A stretch of DNA of 64,000 nt from Actinomadura chibensis NBRC 106107 (GCF_001552135.1 NZ_BCQP01000017.1:124001-188000); one strand, 5' to 3'; counted from the first letter of the stretch, positions 43,354 through 55,359 are shown. Numbers and translations are program-made. The notes: generated from the letters alone by a model not told the origin.

Positions 43354-45105
43354 TCAGGTGATGTCGATGATCGGGAGCTTCAGCGCCCCCGGCGCGTCGG
43401 CCGGGACGGCCGGGTTCTTCGGCGGGACGGGGCTGAGCCGCCGGTACGGCTCGCCCAGCGCGGGGCGGAGGTCGTCCTCCGACCGGTTGGGCCAGAGCGA
43501 CATGGCGCGCTCGGCCTGCGCCGTGATGGTCAGCGACGGGTTGACGCCCAGGTTTGCGGAGACGGCGGAGCCGTCCACGACATGCAGGCCGGGGTGCCCG
43601 TACACGCGGTGATAGGCGTCGATCACGCCGGTCTCCGCCGAGTCGCCGATCGCGCACCCGCCGAGGAAGTGCGCCGTCATCGGGACGTCGAACAGGTCGC
43701 CCCAGGTGCCGCCCGCCATCCCGCCGATCTCGTCGGCGATCAGCCGGGTCGCCTCGTGCCCCTCCGGGATCCACGTCGGGTTCGGCTCGCCGTGCCCGGC
43801 GGACGCGTGGACGTCCCAGCCGAACGGGCCCTTCTTCGGGCGCAGCGTGATCGAGTTGTCGCGGGTCTGCATGACCAGCGCGATGACCGTCCGCTCCGAC
43901 CAGTGGCGCAGGTCCGCGAGCTGCATCAGGTCGCGCGGGCGGCGCACCGCCTCGCGGACGAACTTCAGCAGGCGGGGCTTGTGCCTCTCGCCCGGACGAT
44001 CGCCGTCCACGAGCAGGGTCTGCAGACCGGCGAGCAGGTTGGAGCCGCGCCCGTACCGGACGGGCTCGATGTGCGTGTCCGGCGCGGGGTGGAACGACGA
44101 CGTGATCGCGACGCCCTTGGAGAAGTCGGGCCCCGGCTTGCCGTTCGCCCGCCCGCCGCCGAGGATCGCCTCCGAGTTGGTGCGGGTCAGCGCGCCGAGC
44201 CGGTCCGACAGCCGCGGCAGCGCGCCCGTCGCCTTCAGCTTGTGCAGAAGCTTCTGCGTCCCGTACGTCCCGGCGGCGAACACGACCTGCTCGGCGGTGA
44301 GCGTCTTGCGGTTGCGGCCGAACGAACCCGTCCGGACGATCTCGACCTCGTAGCCGCCGCCGCGCCGCGGCCTGACGGACGTGACGCGGCTGAGCGGCAT
44401 CACCCGCGCGCCCGCCTTCTCCGCCAGGTACAGGTAGTTCTCCGTGAGCATGTTCTTCGCGCCGTGGCGGCAGCCCGTCATGCACTCGCCGCACTCCAGG
44501 CAGCCGCGCCGCCGCGGGCCCGCGCCGCCGAAGTACGGGTCGGCGCTCTCCACCCCGGCGCCGCGTCCGAAGAACACGCCGACCGGCGTCTTGACGAACG
44601 TGTCGCCCTTGCCCATCCGGTCGGCGACGCGCTTCATGACCTTGTCGGCCTCGGTGGTCGTCCGGTTCCGCACAACGCCGAGCATGCGCTTCGCCTGCTC
44701 GTAGTAGGGGGCCAGCTCGTCCTGCCAGTCGGTGATGTGCGCCCACTGCCGGTCCTTGAAGAACGGCTCCGGCGGGACGTACAGGGTGTTGGCGTAGTTG
44801 AGCGAGCCGCCGCCGACGCCCGCGCCGGCGAGCACCAGCACCCGGCTCGACTTCGCCCCGCGGATGAGGTGCATCCGCTGGATGCCGGTGAACCCGAGCG
44901 CGGGCGCCCACAGGTAGCGGGCGATGCGCCAGTTCGTCTTGGGCAGCGCCGGATACCGCGACCCCGGCGCCCCGGACGGGTTCGTGTCGAAGCGGCGGCC
45001 CGCCTCGATCACCCCGACCCGGTAGCCCTTCTCGGTCAGCCGCAGCGCCGACACGCTGCCGCCGAACCCCGACCCGATCACGAGCACGTCGAAGTCATGC
45101 TTCAC
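43354..45105 (-). CDS. choD: GMC-family oxidoreductase, ChoD-type (cholesterol oxidase-like)
   Basis: A 583-residue FAD enzyme. The N-terminal dinucleotide motif is DFDVLVIGSGFGGSVSALRL. The active-site and FAD loops include LAGAGVGGGSLNYAN and the C-terminal GSAVSANLGVNPSLTITAQA. A Cys-rich segment GCLECGECMTGCRHGAKNM matches mycobacterial ChoD and differs from secreted cholesterol oxidases. There is no signal peptide. The real substrate may be a sterol or another alcohol. It is the second gene of an operon with the aldehyde dehydrogenase (9-bp gap), so alcohol to aldehyde to acid processing is plausible. Confidence 0.85.
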   Translation of the reverse strand: MKHDFDVLVIGSGFGGSVSALRLTEKGYRVGVIEAGRRFDTNPSGAPGSRYPALPKTNWRIARYLWAPALGFTGIQRMHLIRGAKSSRVLVLAGAGVGGGSLNYANTLYVPPEPFFKDRQWAHITDWQDELAPYYEQAKRMLGVVRNRTTTEADKVMKRVADRMGKGDTFVKTPVGVFFGRGAGVESADPYFGGAGPRRRGCLECGECMTGCRHGAKNMLTENYLYLAEKAGARVMPLSRVTSVRPRRGGGYEVEIVRTGSFGRNRKTLTAEQVVFAAGTYGTQKLLHKLKATGALPRLSDRLGALTRTNSEAILGGGRANGKPGPDFSKGVAITSSFHPAPDTHIEPVRYGRGSNLLAGLQTLLVDGDRPGERHKPRLLKFVREAVRRPRDLMQLADLRHWSERTVIALVMQTRDNSITLRPKKGPFGWDVHASAGHGEPNPTWIPEGHEATRLIADEIGGMAGGTWGDLFDVPMTAHFLGGCAIGDSAETGVIDAYHRVYGHPGLHVVDGSAVSANLGVNPSLTITAQAERAMSLWPNRSEDDLRPALGEPYRRLSPVPPKNPAVPADAPGALKLPIIDIT

Positions 45106-45114
45106 GGGAGATCC

Positions 45115-46695
45115 CTACTTGATCCGCAGCTTCTTCATGAGCTTGATCCCGGTCGCCATCATGTCGGCGAACTTGTCGTAGCCGATCGCGCCCGGCGGTT
45201 CCAGGTCCATGATGTGCTGGCTCGCGACCGTCTGCGCCTCGGTGAACTTCAGCAGCCCCTCGGCCCCGTGCCGCCGTCCCACACCGGACTGCTTCATCCC
45301 GCCCATGGGCGAGTCGTAGGACGCGTAGGCCGCGCCGTACCCGTCGTTGATGTTGACCGTCCCCGCCTGGATGCGGGCGGCGAGACGGCGGCCCTTCGCC
45401 AGATCCTTCGTCCACACCGACGCGTTGAGGCCATAAGGCGTGTCGTTCGCCCGCGCGACGACCTCGTCCTCGTCCCGGTACTTGTAGACCGCGACCACCG
45501 GCCCGAACGTCTCGTTGGCGCAGAGATCCATATCGCCGTCGACGTCCGCGAGGACGGTCGGCTCGTAGAACAGCGGCCCGATGTCCGGACGGGCCTTGCC
45601 CCCGGCCAGAACGGTCGCCCCCGCCTCCACGGCCTGGTCGACATGCCGGGTGACGGCGTCCAACTGCCGCTGGTAGGTCAACGACCCCATCTCGGCCTCG
45701 AAGTCCAGCCCGGCGCCGAGCCGCATCCCCTTCACCAGCTCGACGAACCGGGCGACGAACCGGTCGTAGATGTCTTCGTGCACGTACATCCGCTCGATCG
45801 AGATGCAGAGCTGCCCGGCGTTGGTGAAGCACGCGCGGACGGCGCCCCGCGCGGTGCGCTCCACGTCCGCGTCCGGCAGGACGATCATCGGGTTCTTGCC
45901 GCCGAGCTCCAGCGAATACCCGACGAGCCGAGGCGCGACCTTCTCCGCGATCGCCTTCCCGCCGCGCGTCGACCCGGTGAACGACACGTAGTCGGCGTTC
46001 TCCACCAGCGGGTCGCCGATGTCGGCCGGGTCGCCCACGACGATCTGCCACAGATCACGCGGCAGCCCGAGCTCGATCAGCAGGTCGAGCACCCACAAGC
46101 TGGACAGGCAGGTTTGCGTGTCCGGCTTGTGGATCACCGCGTTCCCCGCCATCAGCGCGGGCGCGATATCACTCGCCCCCAGCGCGAACGGATAATTCCA
46201 AGGCGCGATCAGCGCGACGACGCCCTTCGGATGCCGCAACTCGTGGACGCGCGTCAGCCCCGGCATCATGCCCTGCCTGCGCCGCGGCTTCAGCAGCTTC
46301 GGGGCCCGCCGCGCGTAGTAGAGCGAGCAGAGCGCCACGTCGAGGAACTCCTCCATCGCATGGCGGCGCGCCTTGCCGGTCTCCAACTGGATGACGTCGA
46401 GGATCTCCGCGCGCCGGTCGACCAGCGCGTTCGCCAGCCGCAGGAACGGCTTGACCCGCTCCGCGGCCGGTAGCGCCCCCCAGGCGCGCTGCGCCGCCCG
46501 CGCCCGCTCGTACGCCTTCCGGACGTCGTCGGCGCTGGACAGCGGAACGGTCGCGAGAGGCGCACCGGTGAACGGCGCGGAGATCGTCGCGGTATCGGCT
46601 CCGTCCGACACCACATGCGAGACCAGCCGGTCGATCAGAGTCTGCGGCAGCGTGCGCTCCGCCGCGCCTTCGGCGGAGACCGTCGGGGTTGCCAT
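45115..46695 (-). CDS. NAD(P)-dependent aldehyde dehydrogenase (GabD2-type succinic semialdehyde dehydrogenase)
   Basis: A 526-residue ALDH. The nucleotide site is FTGSTRGGKAIAEKV, the general-base Glu is in LELGGKNPMIVLPDAD and the catalytic Cys in NAGQLCISIERMYV. The segment IHKPDTQTCLSSLWVLDLLI recalls mycobacterial GabD2. A C-terminal extension with IGYDKFADMMATGIKLMKKL follows. ATG 46695 follows CAGGCAGC-type weak signals. The short gap to choD suggests the two act in sequence. Confidence 0.88.
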   Translation of the reverse strand: MATPTVSAEGAAERTLPQTLIDRLVSHVVSDGADTATISAPFTGAPLATVPLSSADDVRKAYERARAAQRAWGALPAAERVKPFLRLANALVDRRAEILDVIQLETGKARRHAMEEFLDVALCSLYYARRAPKLLKPRRRQGMMPGLTRVHELRHPKGVVALIAPWNYPFALGASDIAPALMAGNAVIHKPDTQTCLSSLWVLDLLIELGLPRDLWQIVVGDPADIGDPLVENADYVSFTGSTRGGKAIAEKVAPRLVGYSLELGGKNPMIVLPDADVERTARGAVRACFTNAGQLCISIERMYVHEDIYDRFVARFVELVKGMRLGAGLDFEAEMGSLTYQRQLDAVTRHVDQAVEAGATVLAGGKARPDIGPLFYEPTVLADVDGDMDLCANETFGPVVAVYKYRDEDEVVARANDTPYGLNASVWTKDLAKGRRLAARIQAGTVNINDGYGAAYASYDSPMGGMKQSGVGRRHGAEGLLKFTEAQTVASQHIMDLEPPGAIGYDKFADMMATGIKLMKKLRIK

Positions 46696-47256
46696 ACAGG
46701 CAGCGTATGACCCCCCGCCCACTCTTGGCTACCCGCAAGTAACGCAGCCCGGGAAGTGATGTGCCCCACTCGCCGAGGCGGTCCCGGCCCCGCGCTGACA
46801 CCGCACCGTGACCGGACCGTTCCAACCCAGGTCGAATTACGCAACCTACGGACTGACCATGCCCGCCCGGTGTATTCCGAAGAGAGATTCTCGCCCCACA
46901 CCCACGCCACCCGCCCCCGTCCCAGGAGAACCAAAGCTCACCAACCACGACACACCACCCAGCCACCAGGCCCAGCCGACCACCCCAGAGGCCCGAAGAC
47001 CGGCCCAAAGCCCAAGGGTCCTTCCCACTGGAGATGGCGGGGGCTTGATCGGAGGGTGGAGCACGATCAGGACCAGCCCATCCGACCTGAGGCAGGCGTC
47101 CGGGACACGGCGCGGGGGACTCCCGCCTGGAGGAGCGGCGTCCCGGGGGTCGGAGGCGGCTGGGGGGACTGGAAGAAGCGGGGGCGGCGGGGATCCGGGG
47201 GGCGCGGCGCAAGGGGGCGAGGGGCGTATCACAGGCCACACTGGGAGGGACAGCAC
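46696..47256. other. Noncoding divergent region between the aldehyde dehydrogenase and TetR genes
   Basis: No convincing gene is seen in these 561 bp. The first 150 bp next to the aldehyde dehydrogenase have lower GC and probably hold its promoter. The remainder is Pro/Arg-codon-rich sequence readable in several frames, which is typical of GC bias. The tetR ribosome binding site GGGAGGGA lies at the end. Confidence 0.6.
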
Positions 47257-47910
47257 ATGACGGACGCCCACGGTGACAACCGGCCCGAGGGTGACTCGAC
47301 CGGGGCGGGCGACCACCGCACTCCGCGATCGTCCGGCGGCGGCACTCCGCCGCGCCGCGACCGCCGCGAGCAGACCCGCACCGCCCTGCTCACCGCCGCC
47401 GAGCGCCTCTGGGCGGAACGCGGAATCCACGGCGCCTCTCTCGACGACATCGCGGCGGCCGCGGGTCTCACCAAGGGCGCCGTCTACTCCAACTTCGCGG
47501 GCAAGACCGACCTGCTCCTGGCCCTGATGGAGCGCTTCACCAGCGATCCGTCCTGCAGCGACGTCTGCGACGAGATCCGCACAGCGGAGGAGGACGCCGA
47601 CCCCACGGACCGTCCCAACCGCCATGCCCCCGACGACCGTCCACGCCGCCTCGCCCTCCTCCTCGTCGAGTTCTGGCTCTACGGCATGCGCGACTACGCG
47701 GCCGGTTGGCGCATCGCCGACTGGTACGCCGAACGCCGCGCCCAGATGGCGAGCGAACTCGAACCCGCCGACGGCATCGCCGCCGACGACCGCGCCGCCT
47801 TGGCCGTGGCCCTCGACCTGGGCCTCGCCTTCCAACACCTGCTCGACCCGGCCCGCGTCCCCGCCGACCTCTACAAAACCGGCAAAACCCTAATGCTCGG
47901 CACCCCCTGA
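47257..47910 (+). CDS. TetR-family transcriptional regulator
   Basis: A 217-residue regulator. A polar leader (1-35) precedes the DNA-binding domain RREQTRTALLTAAERLWAER then GIHGASLDDIAAAAGLTKGA and VYSNFAGKTDLLLALMERF. The ligand domain contains FWLYGMRDYAAGWRIADWYA. ATG 47257 follows GGGAGGGACA. It is divergent from the aldehyde dehydrogenase/choD operon, the most likely target, with 561 bp between them. Confidence 0.93.
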   Translation: MTDAHGDNRPEGDSTGAGDHRTPRSSGGGTPPRRDRREQTRTALLTAAERLWAERGIHGASLDDIAAAAGLTKGAVYSNFAGKTDLLLALMERFTSDPSCSDVCDEIRTAEEDADPTDRPNRHAPDDRPRRLALLLVEFWLYGMRDYAAGWRIADWYAERRAQMASELEPADGIAADDRAALAVALDLGLAFQHLLDPARVPADLYKTGKTLMLGTP

Positions 47911-48030
47911 CCCGCGCTGCGGGTGGCGGAGGCGTGCGGGCTCCCGGTCGTGGTGTCGAGCGCGGTGGAGACGGCGGTGGCCCCCACCTCGAACACCCAC
48001 CCCGCCGCCCCCACGCCGAACACCCTGTGT

Positions 48031-48056
48031 TGAGTGCTCCCCACATCAAGCACTCA
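48031..48056. terminator. Inverted repeat between convergent tetR and glpD
   Basis: TGAGTGCT (48031-48038) and AGCACTCA (48049-48056) form a perfect 8-bp stem with a 10-nt loop, 20 bp beyond the glpD stop and 120 bp after the tetR stop. It is best read as a shared terminator, mainly for glpD. Confidence 0.5.
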
Positions 48057-48076
48057 CTGCGGGGGCGGCGGCGCGG

Positions 48077-49816
48077 CTACGGGGCCGTGGTGGGGACTAT
48101 GTCGGGGGCGCCGCGGCGGCGGGCGTCGGCTTCCTGGTCGTCTTCCTGGGTCTGGGAGGCGCGTTCGGCCTCGACGCGCTTGCGGTAGTACTCGATCTCG
48201 CGGTCGCGCTGCTTCTTGGACCAGCCGAGGACGGGGGCGAGCAGGTCGGCGGCCTCCTGGGCGGCGCCGACGCCGCGGTCCCAGGTCTCGATGGAGATGC
48301 GGGTACGGCGGGCCAGGACGTCGTTCAGATGGCGGGCGCCCTCGTGGGACGCGGCGTAAACGATCTCGGCCCGCAGGTAGTCCTCGGCCCCGGCCAGCGG
48401 CTTGCCGAGGTCGGGCTTCTCGGCGATCAGCGCGAGGAGGTCGTCCACGAGCGTCCCGTAGCGGCGCAGGAGGTGCTCGATGCGGGCGACGTGCAGGCCG
48501 GAGCGGGACGCCAGCCGGTGCCGGGCGTTCCACATGGCCTGGAAACCGTCGCCGCCGACGAGCGGGACGCGGTCCGTGCACGACTCCGGGATCTTGCCGT
48601 CGAGGCCGTGCGCGACGGCGTCGATGGCGTCCTTCGCCATGACCCGGTACGTCGTGTACTTGCCGCCCGCGACCAGCACCAACCCGGGGACGGGATGCGC
48701 CACGACGTGCTCGCGGGACAGCTTCGACGTCTCCTCGGTCTCGCCGGTGAGGAGCGGACGGAGCCCCGCGTACACGCCTTCGACATCGTCGTGGGTGAGG
48801 GGTGTGGTGAGCACGGAGTTGACGTGGTCCAGCACGTAGTCGATGTCGGCCTTCGACGCGGCGGGGTGGGCCTTGTCGAGGTCCCAGGCCGTGTCGGTGG
48901 TGCCGATGATCCAGTGCCGCCCCCACGGGATCACGAACAGGACCGACTTCTCCGTGCGCAGCAGGATGCCGGTCGCGGAGTGGATGCGGTCCTTCGGGAC
49001 GACGAGGTGGATCCCCTTGGACGCCTTCACGTGGATCTGCCCGCGGCCGCCGACGAGCTGCTGGATGTCGTCCGTCCAGACGCCGGTGGCGTTGACGACC
49101 TGCTTGGCGCGCACCTCGCTGGTCGTGTTGCCCTCCAGGTCGCGGATGCGCAGGCCCGTCACCCGCTCGCCCTCGCGCAGGAAGCCGAGGCACTGGGTGC
49201 GGGACGCGATCTGCGCCCCGTACTCGGCGGCCGTGCGCAGCGCCGTCATGACGAAGCGGGCGTCGTCGACCTGCGCGTCCCAGAGCTGGATGGCGCCGAC
49301 GAAGGCGTCCTTGCGCAGGGACGGCGCGAGCCGCAGCGCGCCGCGCCTGGTCAGGTGCCGGTGGTGCGGGACGCCCCGCGTGTTGCCCATCTGGAACGCC
49401 AGCACGTCGTACAGCGCCACGCCCGCGCCGAAGTACGCGCGCTCCCACACGCGGTGCGTCGTCGGCAGGATGAACGGGACGGGGCGCACCAGATGCGGCG
49501 CGATCTGCTGCAGGAGGTGGCCGCGCTCGGTGAGCGCCTCCCGGACGAGGTCGAAGTTGTACTGCTCCAGGTACCGCAGCCCGCCGTGGATCAGCTTGGA
49601 CGACCGCGACGACGTCCCCGAGGCGAAGTCCCGCGCCTCGACCACCGCGACGGACAGGCCCCGCGTCGCCGCGTCGAGCGCCGCGCCCGCGCCGACGATG
49701 CCGCCGCCCACGACGACGACGTCGAACTCCTCGCGGGCCATCCGATCGAGCGACGCCGCCCGTTCGGCCGGACCCAGCCGGGAGGTCCCCAGCCCCGTCA
49801 CAGGTGATCCCGTCAT
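48077..49816 (-). CDS. glpD: FAD-dependent glycerol-3-phosphate dehydrogenase GlpD
   Basis: A 579-residue membrane-associated flavoenzyme oxidising glycerol 3-phosphate to dihydroxyacetone phosphate and passing electrons to quinone. The FAD motif is DVVVVGGGIVGAGAALDAAT. Family motifs SSRSSKLIHGGLRYLEQYNF and PWGRHWIIGTTDTAWD are present, followed by the C-terminal DAO_C domain (CTDRVPLVGGDGFQ onward). ATG 49816 follows GGGGGGAATCG. A short inverted repeat CCTAC/GTAGG at 49854-49869 lies about 37 bp upstream and could be an operator. No glpF or glpK is adjacent. Confidence 0.95.
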   Translation of the reverse strand: MTGSPVTGLGTSRLGPAERAASLDRMAREEFDVVVVGGGIVGAGAALDAATRGLSVAVVEARDFASGTSSRSSKLIHGGLRYLEQYNFDLVREALTERGHLLQQIAPHLVRPVPFILPTTHRVWERAYFGAGVALYDVLAFQMGNTRGVPHHRHLTRRGALRLAPSLRKDAFVGAIQLWDAQVDDARFVMTALRTAAEYGAQIASRTQCLGFLREGERVTGLRIRDLEGNTTSEVRAKQVVNATGVWTDDIQQLVGGRGQIHVKASKGIHLVVPKDRIHSATGILLRTEKSVLFVIPWGRHWIIGTTDTAWDLDKAHPAASKADIDYVLDHVNSVLTTPLTHDDVEGVYAGLRPLLTGETEETSKLSREHVVAHPVPGLVLVAGGKYTTYRVMAKDAIDAVAHGLDGKIPESCTDRVPLVGGDGFQAMWNARHRLASRSGLHVARIEHLLRRYGTLVDDLLALIAEKPDLGKPLAGAEDYLRAEIVYAASHEGARHLNDVLARRTRISIETWDRGVGAAQEAADLLAPVLGWSKKQRDREIEYYRKRVEAERASQTQEDDQEADARRRGAPDIVPTTAP

Positions 49817-49923
49817 CGCGATTCCCCCCACAGCGGTCGGTTTCCGAGCGTTACCTACCCAAGAGTAGGGAAGGCCCCACACTGGGAACGACCAATTCTG
49901 CGTGGGTTCGCTCTCAGCCGTCC

Positions 49924-51051
49924 TCAGTCGCTCGACTTGCGGTGGGCCACGACGACCTGCACCCGCTGGAACTCCTTGAGCTCCGTGTATCCGGACGTCG
50001 CCATCGCGCGGCGCAGCGCGCCGATCAGGTTCATCGAGCCGTCGGCGACCCGGGACGGGCCGAACAGGATCTGCTCCATCGTGCCGATCGTGCCGAGTTC
50101 GAGGCGGGTGCCGCGCGGGACGTCGCCGTGATGCGCCTCGCTGCCCCAGTGGTAGCCGCGTCCCGGCGCCTCGGTGGAGCGGGCGAACGGGGACCCGACC
50201 ATGACCGCGTCGGACCCGCACGCGAACGCCTTCGCGATGTCGCCGCTGTTGACCATCCCGCCGTCGGCGATGACGTGGACGTAGCGTCCGCCGGACTCGT
50301 CCATGTAGTCGCGGCGGGCGGCGGCCACGTCCGCGACGGCGGTCGCCATCGGCACGGCGACGCCGAGGACGGTCCGCGTCGTGTGCCCGGACCCGCCGCC
50401 GAACCCGACGAGCACCCCCGCCGCGCCGGTGCGCATCAGGTGCAGCGCGGCCGTGTACGTGGAGCAGCCGCCGACGATGACGGGGACGTCCAGGTCGTAG
50501 ATGAACTGCTTGAGGTTCAGCGGCTCGGCGCGGCTCGACACGTGCTCGGCGGACACGGTCGTCCCGCGGATGACGAACAGGTCGACGCCCGCGTCGATCA
50601 CGGCCTTGTGGAACTGGGCGGTGCGCTGCGGCGACAACCGCGCCGCGACGGTCACCCCGGCCTCGCGGACCTCCGCGATCCGGCGGCCGATCAGCTCCTC
50701 CTTGATCGGCTCGGTGTAGATGTCCTGGAGGCGCTGGGTGGCGCGGACGGTGTCCAGCGAGGCGATCTCGGCGAGCAGCGGCTCGGGGTTCTCGTAGCGC
50801 GTCCACAGCCCTTCGAGGTCGAGGACGGCGAGCCCGCCGAGCCGTCCGACCGCGATCGCGGTGGCCGGGCTGACGACGCTGTCCATCGGCGCGACGACCA
50901 GCGGGATGTCGAACCGGTAGGCGTCGATCTGCCAGGCGACGCTGACCTCCTCGGGGTCGCGCGTCCGCCGCGACGGCACGATGCCGATGTCGTCGAAGGC
51001 GTACGCCCGTCGGCCGCTCTTGCCCCGGCCGATCTCCACCTCAGCAGCCAC
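49924..51051 (-). CDS. guaB3: GuaB3 family IMP-dehydrogenase-related protein
   Basis: A 375-residue single-domain IMPDH-like barrel lacking CBS domains. The core VVAPMDSVVSPATAIAVGRL, the phosphate loops IADGGMVNSGDIAKAF and GSDAVMVGSPFARS are intact. In IMP dehydrogenases the catalytic loop reads GPGSICTTR; here it is GGGSGHTTR, so the catalytic Cys is replaced by His. I recall the same His in other actinomycete GuaB3 proteins, so it is probably a family trait and canonical IMPDH activity is unlikely. GTG 51051 follows GGAGGAAGGG. It lies downstream of guaB across a repeat-rich spacer. Confidence 0.93.
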   Translation of the reverse strand: MAAEVEIGRGKSGRRAYAFDDIGIVPSRRTRDPEEVSVAWQIDAYRFDIPLVVAPMDSVVSPATAIAVGRLGGLAVLDLEGLWTRYENPEPLLAEIASLDTVRATQRLQDIYTEPIKEELIGRRIAEVREAGVTVAARLSPQRTAQFHKAVIDAGVDLFVIRGTTVSAEHVSSRAEPLNLKQFIYDLDVPVIVGGCSTYTAALHLMRTGAAGVLVGFGGGSGHTTRTVLGVAVPMATAVADVAAARRDYMDESGGRYVHVIADGGMVNSGDIAKAFACGSDAVMVGSPFARSTEAPGRGYHWGSEAHHGDVPRGTRLELGTIGTMEQILFGPSRVADGSMNLIGALRRAMATSGYTELKEFQRVQVVVAHRKSSD

Positions 51052-51289
51052 TGCGCCCTTCCTCCACGTGGTCCGGTGTTCCCGCAGGCGGCGGGAACGA
51101 GCCCCGGACGAGCTTACGTCAGCCCCACCCGCACCGAGCTACCGCGCCTCCCCAGACGCCCGACCGGCCGCCACAACCCCGCCCGAACGCAAAAACCCGC
51201 AAGCCCGCGTGGACGCGAAAAGACCAGCCATCCCGCGGGGACGGCCGCAAGGCCCCACGAAAGGCCCACAAGACCCAGGAGCGCCAGCG

Positions 51290-51610
51290 TTGCCCTTGGA
51301 CGCGCCAACGGCCCCGGCTATCGTCCCCCAACGGCCCCGGCGCTTGGACGCGGCGGCCGTCCTAGCCCTTGGACGGCCAGCCCCCCGGCGATCGGGCCCC
51401 AGCGGCTCCGGCGCTTGGACGCGGCGGTCCTGCTGCTTGGACGCGGCGGCCGTCCTGGTGCTCGGATGCGCCAGCGGCCCCCGCGAGCGGCCTCAGCGGC
51501 TCTGGCGCGCTTGGATGCGGCGGCGGCACGGGGCTTGGGGCCGCCAACGGCCCCCCGCGCTCGACCCCGACAGCTCGGCGGTTGGACGCGGCGGCGGGCC
51601 TGGCGGCTTG
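51290..51610. repeat. Degenerate repeat array in the guaB-guaB3 spacer
   Basis: About eight imperfect copies of a CTTGGACGCGGCGGCC-like unit occur at irregular 30-60-bp spacing, for example near 51295, 51343, 51368, 51413, 51435, 51470, 51509 and 51581. Several are followed by GTCCTG or flanked by AACGGCCCC/AGCGGCTCC blocks. The whole 590-bp spacer (51052-51642) holds no convincing gene, although several frames are open because of base composition. Confidence 0.65.
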
Positions 51611-51642
51611 GTGCTTGGGCGTGGTGGGTCTGGGGGTTGGGG

Positions 51643-53785
<2,143 letters not shown>

Positions 53786-53806
53786 CCCGCGCGCCGGGTC
53801 GCGCGG

Positions 53807-54709
53807 TCAGTCGCGGCCGGAGTACGGGTCGGCGTAGGGGTCCGCGTAGGGGTCGCGGTACTGGTCGAAGCGCTTCTGGGGGCGTTCGCCCGGGCCGGTG
53901 AAGCCGGGCCAGCCGTTGTAGCCGGGGTACGGGTCGTCCGAACCGCGCAGCGGGGTCGTCCCGGTGAGCGGGGGGCGGCCCTCGTCGTCCGGGCGCCGCG
54001 GGCGCGGACGGTCCGGGAACGGGAACGGGTGCCGCTGGCGTCCCCTGAACGGCTCGTACTCGCGCGTCTCGCCGCCCTGCTTGCGCGCAGTGGGCCGCTC
54101 CGGCAGGGGGCGGACGACCGGCGGGCGCCGTCGCTCGGCCACGGCCTCGATGTCGGCGCCGGCGTGCTTGTCCGTCCCGTCGGCGACCCCGGTCACGCGC
54201 GGGGCCCGCGCCGCCGCGTCGGGGTGGTCGGCGGCCGCGCCGCCCGCCGCCGCGACCCCGCTGCCCGCGAGGACGGCGCCGGCGACGCCGAGCGCCACGA
54301 TCGTGCGGGGGCCGCGCCGCCGCGGGCCCGGCCCGGGACCGGACGGCGGCGGCGGCGCGGGCTCGGGCCCGGACTCGCACCCGGCGCCCTGGTCGTCCAC
54401 GTCGATGATCAGTGCCCGCAGCAGCCGCACGGCGGGATCGGGCTCGTCGGCCTGCTGCCGTCCGCGCCCGCACTCGCCTCCGGAACGCTCCGCCGCGCCA
54501 CCGGCCGGGGCCGGGGCCGAACCGCAGGGCGTCGCGGGACCGGACGCCTCGGCCGGCGCGGCCGCCTCCGGAACCGCCGCCGACGGGACGGCGATCCGCC
54601 GCGCCGCCAGGGACTCGATGATCGCGTCGCTGCGCCGTACCGCGCCGAGGTCGGCGGTGGGGAGGATCGGCGCGCCCCGGGAGCCGGTTCGGGGGCCTCG
54701 CTCCGTCAA
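53807..54709 (-). CDS. rsdA: Anti-sigma-D factor RsdA-like membrane protein
   Basis: A 300-residue protein. The N-terminus [20 protein letters not shown] and the later [15 protein letters not shown] are candidates for the sigma-binding helices. One membrane segment ([20 protein letters not shown]) separates a Pro-rich cytoplasmic part from a long Pro/Arg/Gly-rich outside part ending in [19 protein letters not shown] repeats. It starts at TTG 54709, overlapping the sigma-factor stop (TTGA), so production of sigma and anti-sigma is coupled. Similarity to RsdA is mainly positional and by layout. Confidence 0.75.
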   Translation of the reverse strand: MTERGPRTGSRGAPILPTADLGAVRRSDAIIESLAARRIAVPSAAVPEAAAPAEASGPATPCGSAPAPAGGAAERSGGECGRGRQQADEPDPAVRLLRALIIDVDDQGAGCESGPEPAPPPPSGPGPGPRRRGPRTIVALGVAGAVLAGSGVAAAGGAAADHPDAAARAPRVTGVADGTDKHAGADIEAVAERRRPPVVRPLPERPTARKQGGETREYEPFRGRQRHPFPFPDRPRPRRPDDEGRPPLTGTTPLRGSDDPYPGYNGWPGFTGPGERPQKRFDQYRDPYADPYADPYSGRD

Positions 54710-55359
54710 GCGATCGACTCCTCTCTGGCCATGGCCCGGAGCCGGGCGAGGGCCCGGTGCTGCGCGACCCGTACCGCCCCCGCGGACATGCCGAGGACGT
54801 TCCCCGTCTCCTCGGCGGACAAGCCCGCCACCACCCGCAGCAGCACGAGTTCGCGCTGGTGCTCGGGCAGGCGGGTGAGCAGGTCGCGGGCGCGCTGCGC
54901 CTCGATGTAGCGGACGACCGTCTCCTCCGGCCCGGGCCGGTCGTCCGGGCCGTCCGGGAGGTCCTCGGTGGGCACGGCCGCGCGGACGGCGCTGCGCAGC
55001 GCGTCCGCGATCTTGTGGGCGGCGATGCCGAAGACGAAGGACGCGAACGGCCGCCCCATGTCCCGGTAGCGGGGCAGGGCGGACAGGACGGCGATGCAGA
55101 CCTCCTGGGCCACGTCGTCCGCGATGTGGTACTGCCCGGACACCCGGCCGAGCCGGGCCCGGCAGTACCGGACGATCATCGGCCGCACCTCGCCGATGAG
55201 GGCCTCGATGGCCCCCGGGTCGCCCTGGACGGCGAGGTTCGTCAATTCCCTGAGATCGCCGTCGGCGGCCTTCGCCGCGCGCAGCACCCGAATCCCACGG
55301 CCGGTGTCGTGGGGTGGAGGGGCGAGCCCTCCCGAGGGTTCGGCAGTGCGCGCGGTCAT
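54706..55359 (-). CDS. sigD: ECF sigma factor SigD/ShbA
   Basis: A 217-residue group IV sigma factor. Region 2 includes [20 protein letters not shown] and [17 protein letters not shown]. Region 4 includes [20 protein letters not shown] then [20 protein letters not shown]. In Streptomyces the ShbA orthologue drives transcription of the principal sigma gene hrdB; in M. tuberculosis SigD is paired with RsdA. The start is ATG 55359 ([11 protein letters not shown]); in-frame ATGs at 55395 and 55449 are alternatives. It is coupled to the anti-sigma gene downstream. Confidence 0.93.
   Translation of the reverse strand: MTARTAEPSGGLAPPPHDTGRGIRVLRAAKAADGDLRELTNLAVQGDPGAIEALIGEVRPMIVRYCRARLGRVSGQYHIADDVAQEVCIAVLSALPRYRDMGRPFASFVFGIAAHKIADALRSAVRAAVPTEDLPDGPDDRPGPEETVVRYIEAQRARDLLTRLPEHQRELVLLRVVAGLSAEETGNVLGMSAGAVRVAQHRALARLRAMAREESIA

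Noticed and set aside
43009..46473. A 1154-codon open frame on the + strand opposite choD and the aldehyde dehydrogenase.
   Set aside because: Both genes on the other strand have complete catalytic motifs; the long frame has none and is explained by codon bias.
48031..48056. TGAGTGCT-N10-AGCACTCA as a second CIRCE element.
   Set aside because: CIRCE arms are in the opposite order (AGCACTC first, GAGTGCT second) with a 9-nt spacer. Here the arms are reversed and the position is between convergent gene ends, so a terminator is more likely.
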